From Pedomonas mirosovicensis (GTDB lineage Bacteria; Pseudomonadota; Alphaproteobacteria; Sphingomonadales; Sphingomonadaceae), in assembly GCF_022569295.1 (NCBI RefSeq), contig NZ_JAKFIA010000001.1, positions 2,648,501 through 2,712,500 of the forward strand: 64,000 nucleotides of DNA, written 5' to 3'. The notes under the pieces are model-generated. The model was given only the letters and a program-made list of their open reading frames with translations, had not been told where the DNA came from and did not search any database. How positions within the stretch are numbered: the stretch's first letter is position 1; every line of letters begins with the position of its first letter. Shown piece after piece: positions 19,194 through 27,235 of this stretch. The position numbers and the translations under genes are program-made.

Positions 19194-21386
19194 TCACGCC
19201 GCCTTTTTGGCCGAGAGCCCGTCGTAGAAGGTCTCGCCGCGCGCTGCCATATCGCGCAGCAGCTTCGGGGGAGCGAAGCGCTCTCCGTATTGCTGGGCAA
19301 GGCGATCCAGCTCCTCCACCACCTTTGCGATGCCGATGGTGTCCATCATGCTGAACGGGCCGCCGGTGAAGGGCGCGAAGCCCCAGCCGAAAATCGCGCC
19401 GATGTCGCCGTCCTCAGGTGTCGTCAGCACGCCTTCCTCGTAGCAGCGGGCGCACTCGACCAGCTGGCGGTAGATGAGGCGCTGGCGCACTTCGGCCGGG
19501 TCCGGCTGCTCCTCTTCGGGCAGGCGGCCGAATTCCTTCTCGATATCCGGCCACAAGTATTTTTTGCTGCCGTCGCTCGGGTATTCGTAGAAGCCCTTGC
19601 CCGCCTTGCGGCCGTAGCGGCCAAGTTCGTACATGCGGTCGATCACCCGGTCGCCTTCGGTCGGCCGGTAGGCATCGCCCATGTCGAGCATCGCCTGCTT
19701 CTTGATTTTCCAGGCGAGGTCAATGGCGGTCTCGTCGCCCACCGCCAGCGAGCCGACCGGCATCCCCGCCTGCCGCCCGCAGTTCTCGATGAGTGCGGGC
19801 GCGACGCCCTCGCCCACCAGCGTGTAGCCTTCCATCACATAGGTGCCGAAGCAGCGCGAGGTGTAGAAGCCGCGGCTGTCGTTGACGACGATGGGCGTCT
19901 TCTTGATCTGCGCCACATAGTCCAGCGCCTTGGCGATGGCCTTAGGACCGGTGTTCTTGCCGGTGATGATTTCCACCAGCGGCATTTTCTCAACCGGCGA
20001 GAAGAAGTGAATGCCGATGAAATTGTCCTGCTTGCTCCACGCCTCGGCCAGCGAGATGATCGGCAGCGTCGAGGTGTTGGAGCCGAAGATCGTCTCCGCC
20101 CCCACCACGGCTTCGGTTTTCTTCGTGGTCTCGGCCTTCACCGCGCGGTCTTCGAACACCGCCTCGATGATGAGATCGCAGCCCTTGAGCGCCTCGAAGT
20201 CCGCCGTCGGCGTGATGCGGGCCAGCAGCGCCTCGCCCTTTTCCGGGCTGAGCTTGCCGCGCTTCACATCCTTTTCCACCAGCTTGCGGGAGTAGTCCTT
20301 GCCCTTTTCGGCGCTGGCCATGTCCCGATCCAGCAGCACCACCTCGATGCCTGCCTTCGCCGACACATAGGCGATGCCTGCGCCCATCAGCCCCGCGCCC
20401 AGCATACCGAGCTTTTTCGTCGGCAGTTTCTCGATGCCCTGCGGGCGGCGCGCGCCGCGCTCGGCCGCCTGCTTGTTGACGAACAGCGTGCGGATCATGT
20501 TGCCCGCCTGCGGGTCCATCAGCAGCTTGGTGAAATATTTGCTCTCCAGTCGGATCGCGCGGTCGAACGGCAGCTGCGTGCCTTCGTAAACCGCCGAGAG
20601 AATGGCCTTGGGCGCGTTGTAATTGCCCAGCGTTTCCTTCATCAGCATGGGGGTGGCCCCCATGAACAGCTGAGCAACGGCCGGGTTGAACGCGCCGGAG
20701 CCGCCCGGCACCTTGAAGCCCTTCACATCCCACGGCTGCACCGCCTTCGGGTTGGCGAGCACCCAGGCCTTGGCGCGGGCCACGATCTCTTCCGCCGGGG
20801 CCACCTCGTTGACGACGTTCATCGCCTTGGCCTCGGCCGGCCGCAGGCTCTTGCCCTGCGCCATGGTCATCAGCGCGGACTGGATACCCATGAGGCGCGG
20901 CAGGCGCTGGCTGCCGCCCGCGCCCGGCAGCAGGCCCACCAGCACTTCTGGCAGGCCCAGCTGGATTTTCGGATTATCCGCCACCACGCGGTAGTGGCAG
21001 GCGAGCGAGAGTTCCAAGCCGCCGCCCAGCGCCAACCCGTTGATGGCAACCGCCACCGGCTTGCCGCAGGTCTCGAGCCGCCGGAACACCGCATTCAACG
21101 TGAAGGCCTGCTCGAAAATCCGGGCCGCGTTCGCGCCGCCCTCTTCCCGCACGCTGGCGATAAGGCCGCCGATCCACTTCAGGTCGGCCCCGGCCATGAA
21201 GCCGCTGTCCTTGCCCGAGGTGATGACCGCGCCCTTGATATTTTCCTCGCCGCTGATCCGGTCGATGCAGGCGTGCAGATCGCGGATGAAATCCGGCGTG
21301 ATGACGTTCATCGACTGGCCGGGCACGTCGATGGTCAGCAGCGCAACGCCGTCCGCATCCACGTCGAATTTGATCGTGTCAAACAT
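19194..21386 (-). CDS. FadJ/FadB-type enoyl-CoA hydratase / 3-hydroxyacyl-CoA dehydrogenase
   Basis: 730 residues, the usual size of the multifunctional alpha subunit of beta-oxidation. The N-terminal crotonase domain (about 1-190) contains the oxyanion-forming [16 protein letters not shown] and the catalytic glutamate region [20 protein letters not shown]. The dehydrogenase domain starts near residue 320 with the NAD-binding [15 protein letters not shown], then GSNTSTLPI and [18 protein letters not shown] second C-terminal 3HCDH domain follows. It hydrates trans-2-enoyl-CoA and oxidises the L-3-hydroxyacyl-CoA. The start at 21386 has AAGGAAC upstream. Last gene of the MerR-controlled operon, 24 bp after the thiolase. 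Confidence 0.93.
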   Translation of the reverse strand: MFDTIKFDVDADGVALLTIDVPGQSMNVITPDFIRDLHACIDRISGEENIKGAVITSGKDSGFMAGADLKWIGGLIASVREEGGANAARIFEQAFTLNAVFRRLETCGKPVAVAINGLALGGGLELSLACHYRVVADNPKIQLGLPEVLVGLLPGAGGSQRLPRLMGIQSALMTMAQGKSLRPAEAKAMNVVNEVAPAEEIVARAKAWVLANPKAVQPWDVKGFKVPGGSGAFNPAVAQLFMGATPMLMKETLGNYNAPKAILSAVYEGTQLPFDRAIRLESKYFTKLLMDPQAGNMIRTLFVNKQAAERGARRPQGIEKLPTKKLGMLGAGLMGAGIAYVSAKAGIEVVLLDRDMASAEKGKDYSRKLVEKDVKRGKLSPEKGEALLARITPTADFEALKGCDLIIEAVFEDRAVKAETTKKTEAVVGAETIFGSNTSTLPIISLAEAWSKQDNFIGIHFFSPVEKMPLVEIITGKNTGPKAIAKALDYVAQIKKTPIVVNDSRGFYTSRCFGTYVMEGYTLVGEGVAPALIENCGRQAGMPVGSLAVGDETAIDLAWKIKKQAMLDMGDAYRPTEGDRVIDRMYELGRYGRKAGKGFYEYPSDGSKKYLWPDIEKEFGRLPEEEQPDPAEVRQRLIYRQLVECARCYEEGVLTTPEDGDIGAIFGWGFAPFTGGPFSMMDTIGIAKVVEELDRLAQQYGERFAPPKLLRDMAARGETFYDGLSAKKAA

Positions 21387-21410
21387 GGGAACCGTTCCTT
21401 CGCGCAAAAA

Positions 21411-22622
21411 TCAGACCCGCTCGATCACCGTGGCGGTGCCCATGCCTGCGCCGATGCACAGGGTGACAACTGCCGTCGCCAGATCGCGTCGCTCCAGTTC
21501 ATCGAGCGCGGTGCCCAGGATCATCGCGCCGGTTGCGCCCAGCGGGTGCCCCATGGCGATGGCGCCGCCGTTTACGTTGATCTTGTCGTGCGGCACGTCG
21601 AGCGCCTGCATGTAGCGCAGCACCACGGCGGCGAAGGCCTCGTTCAGCTCGAACAGGTCGATGTCACCCGCCGTCATGCCCAGTTTTTTCAGCGCCTTTT
21701 CGGTGGCGAACGAAGGCCCGGTCAGCATGATGGTCGGCTCGGAGCCGATGGAGGCCATGGCCTTGATGCGGGCTCGGGGCTTGATCCCGTATTTCTCGCC
21801 CATTTCCTTGGTGCCGATGAGCACGCCCGCCGCGCCATCGACAATGCCGGAGGAATTGCCCGCGTGGTGCACGTGGTTGATGCGCGCCACTTCCGGATAT
21901 TTCAGCAGGGCCACGTGGTCGAAGCCCGGCATGGTCTCGCCCAGATCGATGAACGAGGGCCGCAGCTGCGCCAGCGACTGCATGTCGGTCTCGGGCCGCA
22001 TGTGCTCGTCGTGGTTCAGGATCACCTCGCCCATCACGTCCTTCACCGGCAGGATGGACTTGTTGAACCGCCCCTCGGCCCAGGCCTTGGCGGCGCGCTT
22101 CTGGCTCTCCACCGCATAGGCGTCCACGTCGTCGCGGCTGAAGCCGTATTTGGTGGCGATGAGATCGGCGGAAATGCCCTGCGGCACGAAATAGGTCTTG
22201 ATGGCAACGGCCGGGTCGGTCGCCCACGCAGCGCCGTCCGAGGCCATGGGCACGCGGCTCATGGATTCAACGCCGCCGCCGATCGCCATGTCGGCCTCGC
22301 CCGAGATCACCTTGGCCGCCGCCATGTTCACCGCCTCAAGGCCCGAGGCGCAGAAGCGGTTGATCTGCACGCCGCCGGTGGTCTCCGCATAGTCGGCGTT
22401 CAGCACCGCGATGCGGGCGATGTCCGCCCCCTGTTCGGCGACCGGGGTCACGCAGCCGAGGATCACATCGTCCACGTCCGCCGTGTCGATGTGATTGCGG
22501 TCGCGCAAGCTTTGCAGAACCTGCGTCGCCAACTGCACGGGGGTGATTTCATGCAGCGCGCCGTCGGGCTTGCCCCGTCCGCGCGGCGTGCGAACCGCGT
22601 CATAAATATAGGCTTCAGCCAT
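21411..22622 (-). CDS. Acetyl-CoA C-acyltransferase (thiolase, FadA-type)
   Basis: 403 residues. The acyl-enzyme cysteine lies in [14 protein letters not shown] (about 89), the [11 protein letters not shown] loop carries the catalytic histidine and the C-terminal [15 protein letters not shown] carries the second cysteine. The enzyme cleaves 3-ketoacyl-CoA to acetyl-CoA. Gene order (acyl-CoA dehydrogenase, thiolase, FadJ) and the pairing with a long FadJ protein support a degradative FadA role over a biosynthetic acetoacetyl-CoA thiolase. It sits 64 bp downstream of the dehydrogenase. Confidence 0.93.
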   Translation of the reverse strand: MAEAYIYDAVRTPRGRGKPDGALHEITPVQLATQVLQSLRDRNHIDTADVDDVILGCVTPVAEQGADIARIAVLNADYAETTGGVQINRFCASGLEAVNMAAAKVISGEADMAIGGGVESMSRVPMASDGAAWATDPAVAIKTYFVPQGISADLIATKYGFSRDDVDAYAVESQKRAAKAWAEGRFNKSILPVKDVMGEVILNHDEHMRPETDMQSLAQLRPSFIDLGETMPGFDHVALLKYPEVARINHVHHAGNSSGIVDGAAGVLIGTKEMGEKYGIKPRARIKAMASIGSEPTIMLTGPSFATEKALKKLGMTAGDIDLFELNEAFAAVVLRYMQALDVPHDKINVNGGAIAMGHPLGATGAMILGTALDELERRDLATAVVTLCIGAGMGTATVIERV

Positions 22623-22686
22623 GTGCCGTCCCTTCTCCTTGGCCCTTCTTCAAATGCCGTCAGGGTGCGTCTCAAAAACCCTCGCC

Positions 22687-24480
22687 TCAGAAATCCTCTG
22701 CGGCCAGCGCCATCACCGTCTCTGCGCCCGCCTCCACCTTGCGGCGCAGGCTCGCCGTATCGGGCAGGTGCCGGTCGGCGAAATAGCGGGCGGTCGTCAG
22801 CTTGTTCCGCAGGTAGCGCTCGTCGCCATTGCCGCTCGCCAGGGCATCGAGGCTGGCGCTGCCGATTTTCAGCCACATCAGGCCAAGGCCAACGAGCCCG
22901 GCCAGATGCATGTAGGGGTAAGCCGCCGCGCCCGCGTTGTTGGGGTTGGCCATGGCGTTCTGCATCAGCCACATGGTTGCCGCCTGCAGGTGGCCGAGCG
23001 AGCGCTCCAGCGCTTCCGCCACCGGCTTCAGCTCCTCGCGGCCCTTGCCGTCGTTGATCGCCTGCGTCACCAGCTTGTTGAAGGCCTGCAGCGCCCGGCC
23101 GCCGTTCTTCGCCAGCTTGCGGCCCACGAGGTCGAGCGCCTGAATGCCGTTGGCGCCCTCGTAGATCTGGGCGATGCGGGCATCGCGCACGAACTGCTCC
23201 ATGCCGTGCTCGCGGATATAACCGTGCCCGCCGAACACCTGCTGGGCCAGCACGGCGTTCTCGAAGCCCTTGTCGGTGAAGTAGCCCTTGATGACCGGCG
23301 TCAGCAGGCCAATCAGATCATCGGCGTGCTGGCGGTCCTCCTCGGTTGGCGCCTTGTGCACCAGGTCCACCAGCAGGCCTGCCCACATGGCCATCGCCCG
23401 CGCGCCCTCGTTGAAGGCGCGAATGTCCATGAGCATCCGCCGCACGTCCGGGTGGACGATGATGGGATCGGCCTTGCCCTCCTTGTTCACCGGGCCCGTG
23501 AGCGCCCGGCCCTGCAGCCGCTCGCGGGCGTAGATGACGGCGTTCTGGTAGGCGGCCTCGGAAATGGCGAGGCCCTGCAGCCCCACGCCCAGGCGCGCCG
23601 CGTTCATCATGATGAACATGGCCGCCAAGCCCTTTTCCTTCTCGCCCACCAGCCAGCCGGTCGCGCCGTCGTAGTTCAGCACGCAGGTGGCGTTGCCGTG
23701 AATGCCCATTTTCTTCTCGATGGAGCCGCAGGAAACGGCGTTGCGCGCGCCCAGCGACCCATCCTCGTTCACCAGGAATTTCGGCACGAGGAAGAGGGAG
23801 ATGCCCTTCACGTTGTCCGGCGAGTCCGGCATTTTCGCCAGCACGAGGTGGATGATATTTTCCGCCAGATCGTGCTCGCCGGCGGAAATGAAAATCTTGG
23901 TGCCGGTGATTTTATAGGTGCCGTCCGCCTGCGGTTCGGCCTTGGTGCGGATGAGGCCCAGATCCGTGCCGCAGTGCGGCTCGGTCAGGTTCATAGTGCC
24001 GCACCATTTGCCCGAGATCATGTTGGGCAGATATTTTTTCTTCTGCTCGTCCGAGCCCACCACCTCGATCGCCGCCGTCGCGCCGTGGGTGAGGCCGGGA
24101 TACATGGCGAAGGCAAGGTTCGCCGAAATCAGATATTCCTCAAGGGCGGTACCCAGAACGAAGGGCAGGCCCTGCCCGCCGTATTCGGGAGGGGCGGTCA
24201 GCGTGCCCCAGCCGCCCTCGACGAACTGAGTGTATGCCTCCTTGAAGCCCGGCGGCGTGGTGACGCTGCCGTCTTCATGCCGGGTGCAACCGTGCTCGTC
24301 GCCCGCCTGGTTCGTCGGCTGCACGACTTCCTCGGCGAAGGTCGCCGCCTGCTCGAGGATCGCCTGCACCATGTCGGGCGTCGCCTCGGCGAAACCGGGA
24401 AGGTTGGAGTAGGTGTCCAGCTTCAAAACATTGTTGAGGATGAACAGGGTGTCCTTCACCGGTGCGGCATAGACGGGCAT
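22687..24480 (-). CDS. Acyl-CoA dehydrogenase with C-terminal extension (about 600-residue class)
   Basis: 597 residues, the longer acyl-CoA dehydrogenase subfamily with an N-terminal cap and a C-terminal four-helix extension, common in proteobacterial fad operons. Flavin-binding and catalytic segments include GTMNLTEPHCGTDLGLIRTKA, the TGTKIFISAGEHDL motif, and YEGANGIQALDLVGRKL with the likely catalytic glutamate. It introduces the first double bond in acyl-CoA degradation using FAD. I prefer ATG 24480 (MPVYAAPV) with GGGAG nine bases upstream; a GTG two codons earlier (24486) is too close to that Shine-Dalgarno. The MerR stop is 14 bp upstream. Confidence 0.93.
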   Translation of the reverse strand: MPVYAAPVKDTLFILNNVLKLDTYSNLPGFAEATPDMVQAILEQAATFAEEVVQPTNQAGDEHGCTRHEDGSVTTPPGFKEAYTQFVEGGWGTLTAPPEYGGQGLPFVLGTALEEYLISANLAFAMYPGLTHGATAAIEVVGSDEQKKKYLPNMISGKWCGTMNLTEPHCGTDLGLIRTKAEPQADGTYKITGTKIFISAGEHDLAENIIHLVLAKMPDSPDNVKGISLFLVPKFLVNEDGSLGARNAVSCGSIEKKMGIHGNATCVLNYDGATGWLVGEKEKGLAAMFIMMNAARLGVGLQGLAISEAAYQNAVIYARERLQGRALTGPVNKEGKADPIIVHPDVRRMLMDIRAFNEGARAMAMWAGLLVDLVHKAPTEEDRQHADDLIGLLTPVIKGYFTDKGFENAVLAQQVFGGHGYIREHGMEQFVRDARIAQIYEGANGIQALDLVGRKLAKNGGRALQAFNKLVTQAINDGKGREELKPVAEALERSLGHLQAATMWLMQNAMANPNNAGAAAYPYMHLAGLVGLGLMWLKIGSASLDALASGNGDERYLRNKLTTARYFADRHLPDTASLRRKVEAGAETVMALAAEDF

Positions 24481-24494
24481 AATCACTCACTCCC

Positions 24495-24950
24495 TTATGA
24501 ATTTTTCTTCGTGCACCCGGTATCGGGTCCAACGGACTCGAGTATGGCGCAGAACTGTTCCAGCTCTTCGATCATGTTCTGGATGTCGTCACGCTGTTCC
24601 TGCAGCGCCGCGATGCGGCCGCGGCATTTCTCCAGCGTTACCTGAAGCTGGCGCGTGCGGCCGTCATCCAGATGATAAAGGTCGAGCATCTCGCGGATTT
24701 CAGCGAGCGAAAAGCCTACCCGCTTGCCGCGCAAAATCCAGGCAAGGCGCACGAAATCCCGGCGGTTGTAGATGCGGCTTTGGCCGCGCCGCTCCGGGTT
24801 GATGAGCCCCTGGTCCTCATAGAAACGGATGGCGCGCGGCGTGATGTTGAACGCCACCGCCAGATCGGTAATCGTGAACGGTCCCGGCAGGTCCGGAACC
24901 ATGAGGCCCGAAAAGAAGGACTGCGCGCGATCTTCAGCTTCCAGTGTCAT
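24495..24950 (-). CDS. MerR-family regulator of the acyl-CoA degradation operon (LiuR-like)
   Basis: 151 residues. The N-terminal winged helix (FTITDLAVAFNITPRAIRFYEDQGLINPERRGQ, about 25-60) is followed by a long dimerisation helix (about 95-140, heptad-like LQVTLEKCRGRIAALQEQRDDIQNMIEELEQF). No metal-binding cysteine set is evident, so a CoA ester or similar metabolite is a likelier effector. It is the first gene of the operon and lies 14 bp behind a perfect 22-bp palindrome (24965-24986) resembling the operators described for LiuR-type MerR proteins; autoregulation and control of the three downstream genes is inferred. Confidence 0.88.
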   Translation of the reverse strand: MTLEAEDRAQSFFSGLMVPDLPGPFTITDLAVAFNITPRAIRFYEDQGLINPERRGQSRIYNRRDFVRLAWILRGKRVGFSLAEIREMLDLYHLDDGRTRQLQVTLEKCRGRIAALQEQRDDIQNMIEELEQFCAILESVGPDTGCTKKNS

Positions 24951-24964
24951 GGGCGGAACTCTAG

Positions 24965-24986
24965 TTGACGTTTACGTAAACGTCAA
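24965..24986. promoter_or_regulatory. Perfect 22-bp palindromic operator upstream of the MerR/fad operon
   Basis: The half-site TTGACGTTTAC is followed immediately by its exact complement, with no mismatch and no spacer. It lies 14 bp before the MerR gene start, overlapping where the promoter must be. The central TTTACGTAAA core matches the class of sites recognised by LiuR-type MerR regulators of branched-chain and fatty-acid catabolism in proteobacteria. Confidence 0.85.
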
Positions 24987-25047
24987 TCAGCGCCAAAGGT
25001 GCCCCCCTGACGGAAGGGCGCCGGGCAGAAACGCTGTGGCCACGGGG

Positions 25048-25980
25048 TCAGGCCTTCTTCTGCTGCTTCTTGCGGCTCAGCACCACCATGCCCGCCGTTG
25101 CCAGCGCCAGCCCTGCCGCGTGATAGGGGCCGAACGGCTCGCCCAGCAGAACAACAGCGGCGACGCTGGTGAGCAGCGGCCCGGTGCTGCCGACAACGCT
25201 GGAGCGCGCCGCGCCGAGCCGGGCAATGGCTTCCGATTGCAGGAAGGAGGCAAGCACCGTCGAGATGAGCGCCACCGCTGCCATCCAGGCGAGCGCGGCG
25301 GGCGTAATGGCAAGGCCCACCAGCCCCTCCACCGCCACGGCCTGCGCCAGCACGGCAAAGCACGCGGCGGACATGGCGATGGCGGTGAACAGCAGGCTGC
25401 CCATGGCGGCGATCGGCCCGCCGCTCAGCATCAGGTAGCCGGCGTAGGCAACGGCGGAGCCGAACACCAGCGCGGTGCCCAGCAGCGTGTCTGCCCCGCC
25501 CAGCTGCAAATCGTGCCCGAACAGCAGGCCAAGGCCCGCATAGGCCAGCCCCAAGGCGCCCGAGGTCTGGGCCGAAATGGGCTGGCGGCGGATGAAGGCG
25601 GTCGCCAGGATGACCAGCGCCGGGTAGCAAAAGAGGATCAGCCGTTCCAGCTGGGCCGAGACATACTGAAGGCCCAGAACATCCAGATACGATGCGCCAT
25701 AGTAGCCGAGGATGCCGACAAACGCGGCCTGGGCCACCTGCCGGGCGGACGGTTTTTCCGTCCGCCGCTGCCACGCCTTCACGCCCACGGCGAGAAAAAC
25801 GGGAAGCGACAGCGCCATGCGCCAGGCCATGACCGCGTTTACCGATGCGCCGTTCGCGAAGGCCAGTTTGATGAACACCGGCTTCATCGAATAGAAGGTG
25901 GTGGCGCACAGCGCGATGCAGAAAGCCGCCGCATAGCCTCCGGTGGGAATGGCTTGCAAACGGGCACGCAATCCGGACAT
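25048..25980 (-). CDS. EamA/DMT-superfamily transporter
   Basis: 310 residues with ten predicted membrane helices in two EamA repeats (about 12-145 and 160-300), the standard DMT exporter architecture. Examples are the first-helix region AAAFCIALCATTFYSMKPVF and the second-repeat VGSTGPLLTSVAAVVLLGEP, which resembles the conserved E-P ending of EamA helix 9. The C-terminus is lysine-rich (SRKKQQKKA), expected in the cytoplasm. The start at 25980 has AAGGAG eight bases upstream. Typical substrates are amino acids or other metabolites; none can be assigned. Confidence 0.9.
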   Translation of the reverse strand: MSGLRARLQAIPTGGYAAAFCIALCATTFYSMKPVFIKLAFANGASVNAVMAWRMALSLPVFLAVGVKAWQRRTEKPSARQVAQAAFVGILGYYGASYLDVLGLQYVSAQLERLILFCYPALVILATAFIRRQPISAQTSGALGLAYAGLGLLFGHDLQLGGADTLLGTALVFGSAVAYAGYLMLSGGPIAAMGSLLFTAIAMSAACFAVLAQAVAVEGLVGLAITPAALAWMAAVALISTVLASFLQSEAIARLGAARSSVVGSTGPLLTSVAAVVLLGEPFGPYHAAGLALATAGMVVLSRKKQQKKA

Positions 25981-26161
25981 GGGCGATAACTCCTTGTAAC
26001 ATCCTGCGATACGCCCGGCCGTTGTCCCCGGCAAGCGCCGGAAAGCTCTCTTCCGCGATACCTCCTATGCATTTGTGGCGATGCCCCCCGGCCGGGCGAT
26101 CCCCACCCATCCCGAATGTGCTATGCTAGCCCTTGGCAGTCGAGCGCTGGGAGGCACGGAT

Positions 26162-26542
26162 ATGGCAGAGCACCGGCCAGGCAAACGCCCAAGCAACCGT
26201 ATCGAAACCTACGATGAGTTCTTCCTCTACTATCTGCGCGAACATGCCCGCCCGGCCACGCGGCGCTGGCACTACGCGGGCACTGCGCTGGTCATTCTGG
26301 CAGCCGCGGCCATCCTTGCCACCGGGCATTTGATCTGGCTGCCGATCCTGCTGCTGGCGGGCTACGGCCCGGCATGGATCAGCCACTTCTTTATCGAGAA
26401 GAACCGTCCCGCCACCTTCCGCCATCCCTTCTGGTCGCTGATCTCGGACTTCCGCATGTTCGGCCTGTGGCTCACCGGCCGCCTGCGCCCCTGGCTGGAG
26501 CGGGCCGGCGTTCCCACGTCTCAGGCCGCCGTCCATCGCTGA
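26162..26542 (+). CDS. DUF962/Mpo1-like membrane protein
   Basis: 126 residues. The family core is visible: YYLREHARPATRRWHYAGT with its conserved histidine, two hydrophobic segments (about 42-80) and GYGPAWISHFFIEKNRPATFRHPFWSLISDFRMF with the second histidine pair. Yeast Mpo1 in this family is a dioxygenase that alpha-oxidises fatty acids, but the bacterial members are uncharacterised. The start at 26162 is preceded by GGAGG; a longer frame from 26075 has no such site. An EcfG-type promoter begins 19 bp after its stop. Confidence 0.85.
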   Translation: MAEHRPGKRPSNRIETYDEFFLYYLREHARPATRRWHYAGTALVILAAAAILATGHLIWLPILLLAGYGPAWISHFFIEKNRPATFRHPFWSLISDFRMFGLWLTGRLRPWLERAGVPTSQAAVHR

Positions 26543-26560
26543 ACCCTCGGCCCGGCGGGC

Positions 26561-26586
26561 GGAACAGCGCCTTCCCCGGCGGCGTT
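26561..26586 (+). promoter_or_regulatory. EcfG-type general stress response promoter
   Basis: GGAAC at 26561-26565, 17-bp spacer, CGTT at 26583-26586; exact match to the alphaproteobacterial EcfG consensus GGAAC-N16/17-CGTT. It ends 41 bp before the start codon of the 153-residue Gln-rich protein. Confidence 0.8.
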
Positions 26587-26627
26587 GCCTTTGGGAGAGC
26601 CCCCTTTCTCTCCCACAAGGAGCCTCC

Positions 26628-27089
26628 ATGACCGAAGACCGGAAAATCCCCGACCAGCAGAACCAATCCTCCCAGACCAACCAGAATCAGGCCAATCAGC
26701 CCCGGCGCGGCGAGGTGCCGGACCCGCTGAAGCAAGGCATGCGCGCCGCCGGGGGCCATGTGCTCCATGGCATGGGAATGAGCGCCAGCGCCCAGCAGAG
26801 CGGGCGCGGCCTTGGCGAGTCCTCTCTCGGCCGCAACTGGGATGCGGGCGGCGAGCCGGGGCAGGACGATCGCGGCACCATCAGCACCGGGCCGGACACC
26901 GCGCCGGACGAGCGGGCCCGCCAGCGCCAGTTCCATCAGGAACAGGAGCAGAAGCAGCAACAGCAGAACCTGGGCGGCGCGCGGTCTGATCTGGCCAACC
27001 AGGCAGGCGCCAATCCGCCCCGCCAGCCCTCGCTGGACGAGACCACCCCGCCGGATGTTCTCGCCCGCAATCCTGACGTCACGAAGTAG
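26628..27089 (+). CDS. Small Gln/Asn-rich disordered protein, unknown function
   Basis: 153 residues, no recognised family. About 15 percent Gln (23 by hand count) plus many Asn, Gly, Pro and charged residues; no cysteine, no signal peptide, no membrane segment. The N-terminus (DQQNQSSQTNQNQANQPRRG) and the EQEQKQQQQN stretch near residue 108 are low complexity. Between them (about 33-60) is KQGMRAAGGHVLHGMGMSAS, the only plausible structured patch. AAGGAG lies seven bases before the ATG, and an EcfG-type promoter lies 41 bp upstream, so it is very likely a real, stress-induced gene. The opening MTEDRK resembles MTDDKR of the next gene, suggesting related proteins. Confidence 0.75.
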   Translation: MTEDRKIPDQQNQSSQTNQNQANQPRRGEVPDPLKQGMRAAGGHVLHGMGMSASAQQSGRGLGESSLGRNWDAGGEPGQDDRGTISTGPDTAPDERARQRQFHQEQEQKQQQQNLGGARSDLANQAGANPPRQPSLDETTPPDVLARNPDVTK

Positions 27090-27159
27090 CAGGCGCGCTG
27101 CCGTCCCGGCCGCCCATCCCATTTGAGGGTCGGGCGGTGGCGCTTCGCCTTGGCTTTGC

Positions 27160-27184
27160 GGAACAGGCCGCCCCGCGATCCGTT
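27160..27184 (+). promoter_or_regulatory. EcfG-type general stress response promoter
   Basis: GGAAC at 27160-27164, 16-bp spacer, CGTT at 27181-27184. It ends 51 bp before the start of the 438-residue Gln-rich protein and shares the CGTTGCCTTT extension at its -10 with the preceding promoter. Confidence 0.8.
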
Positions 27185-27235
27185 GCCTTTCCTTGAAACA
27201 GCAACCCCCCGATCGCGTAGCGGGAGAGACGTATC

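Noticed and set aside
19173..23057. 1294-codon plus-strand frame over the fadJ and thiolase genes
   Set aside because: Antisense of well-recognised enzymes in GC-rich DNA; composition is His/Arg/Val-rich with no domain.
22621..24645. 674-codon plus-strand frame over the acyl-CoA dehydrogenase
   Set aside because: Antisense shadow of a gene with clear catalytic motifs.
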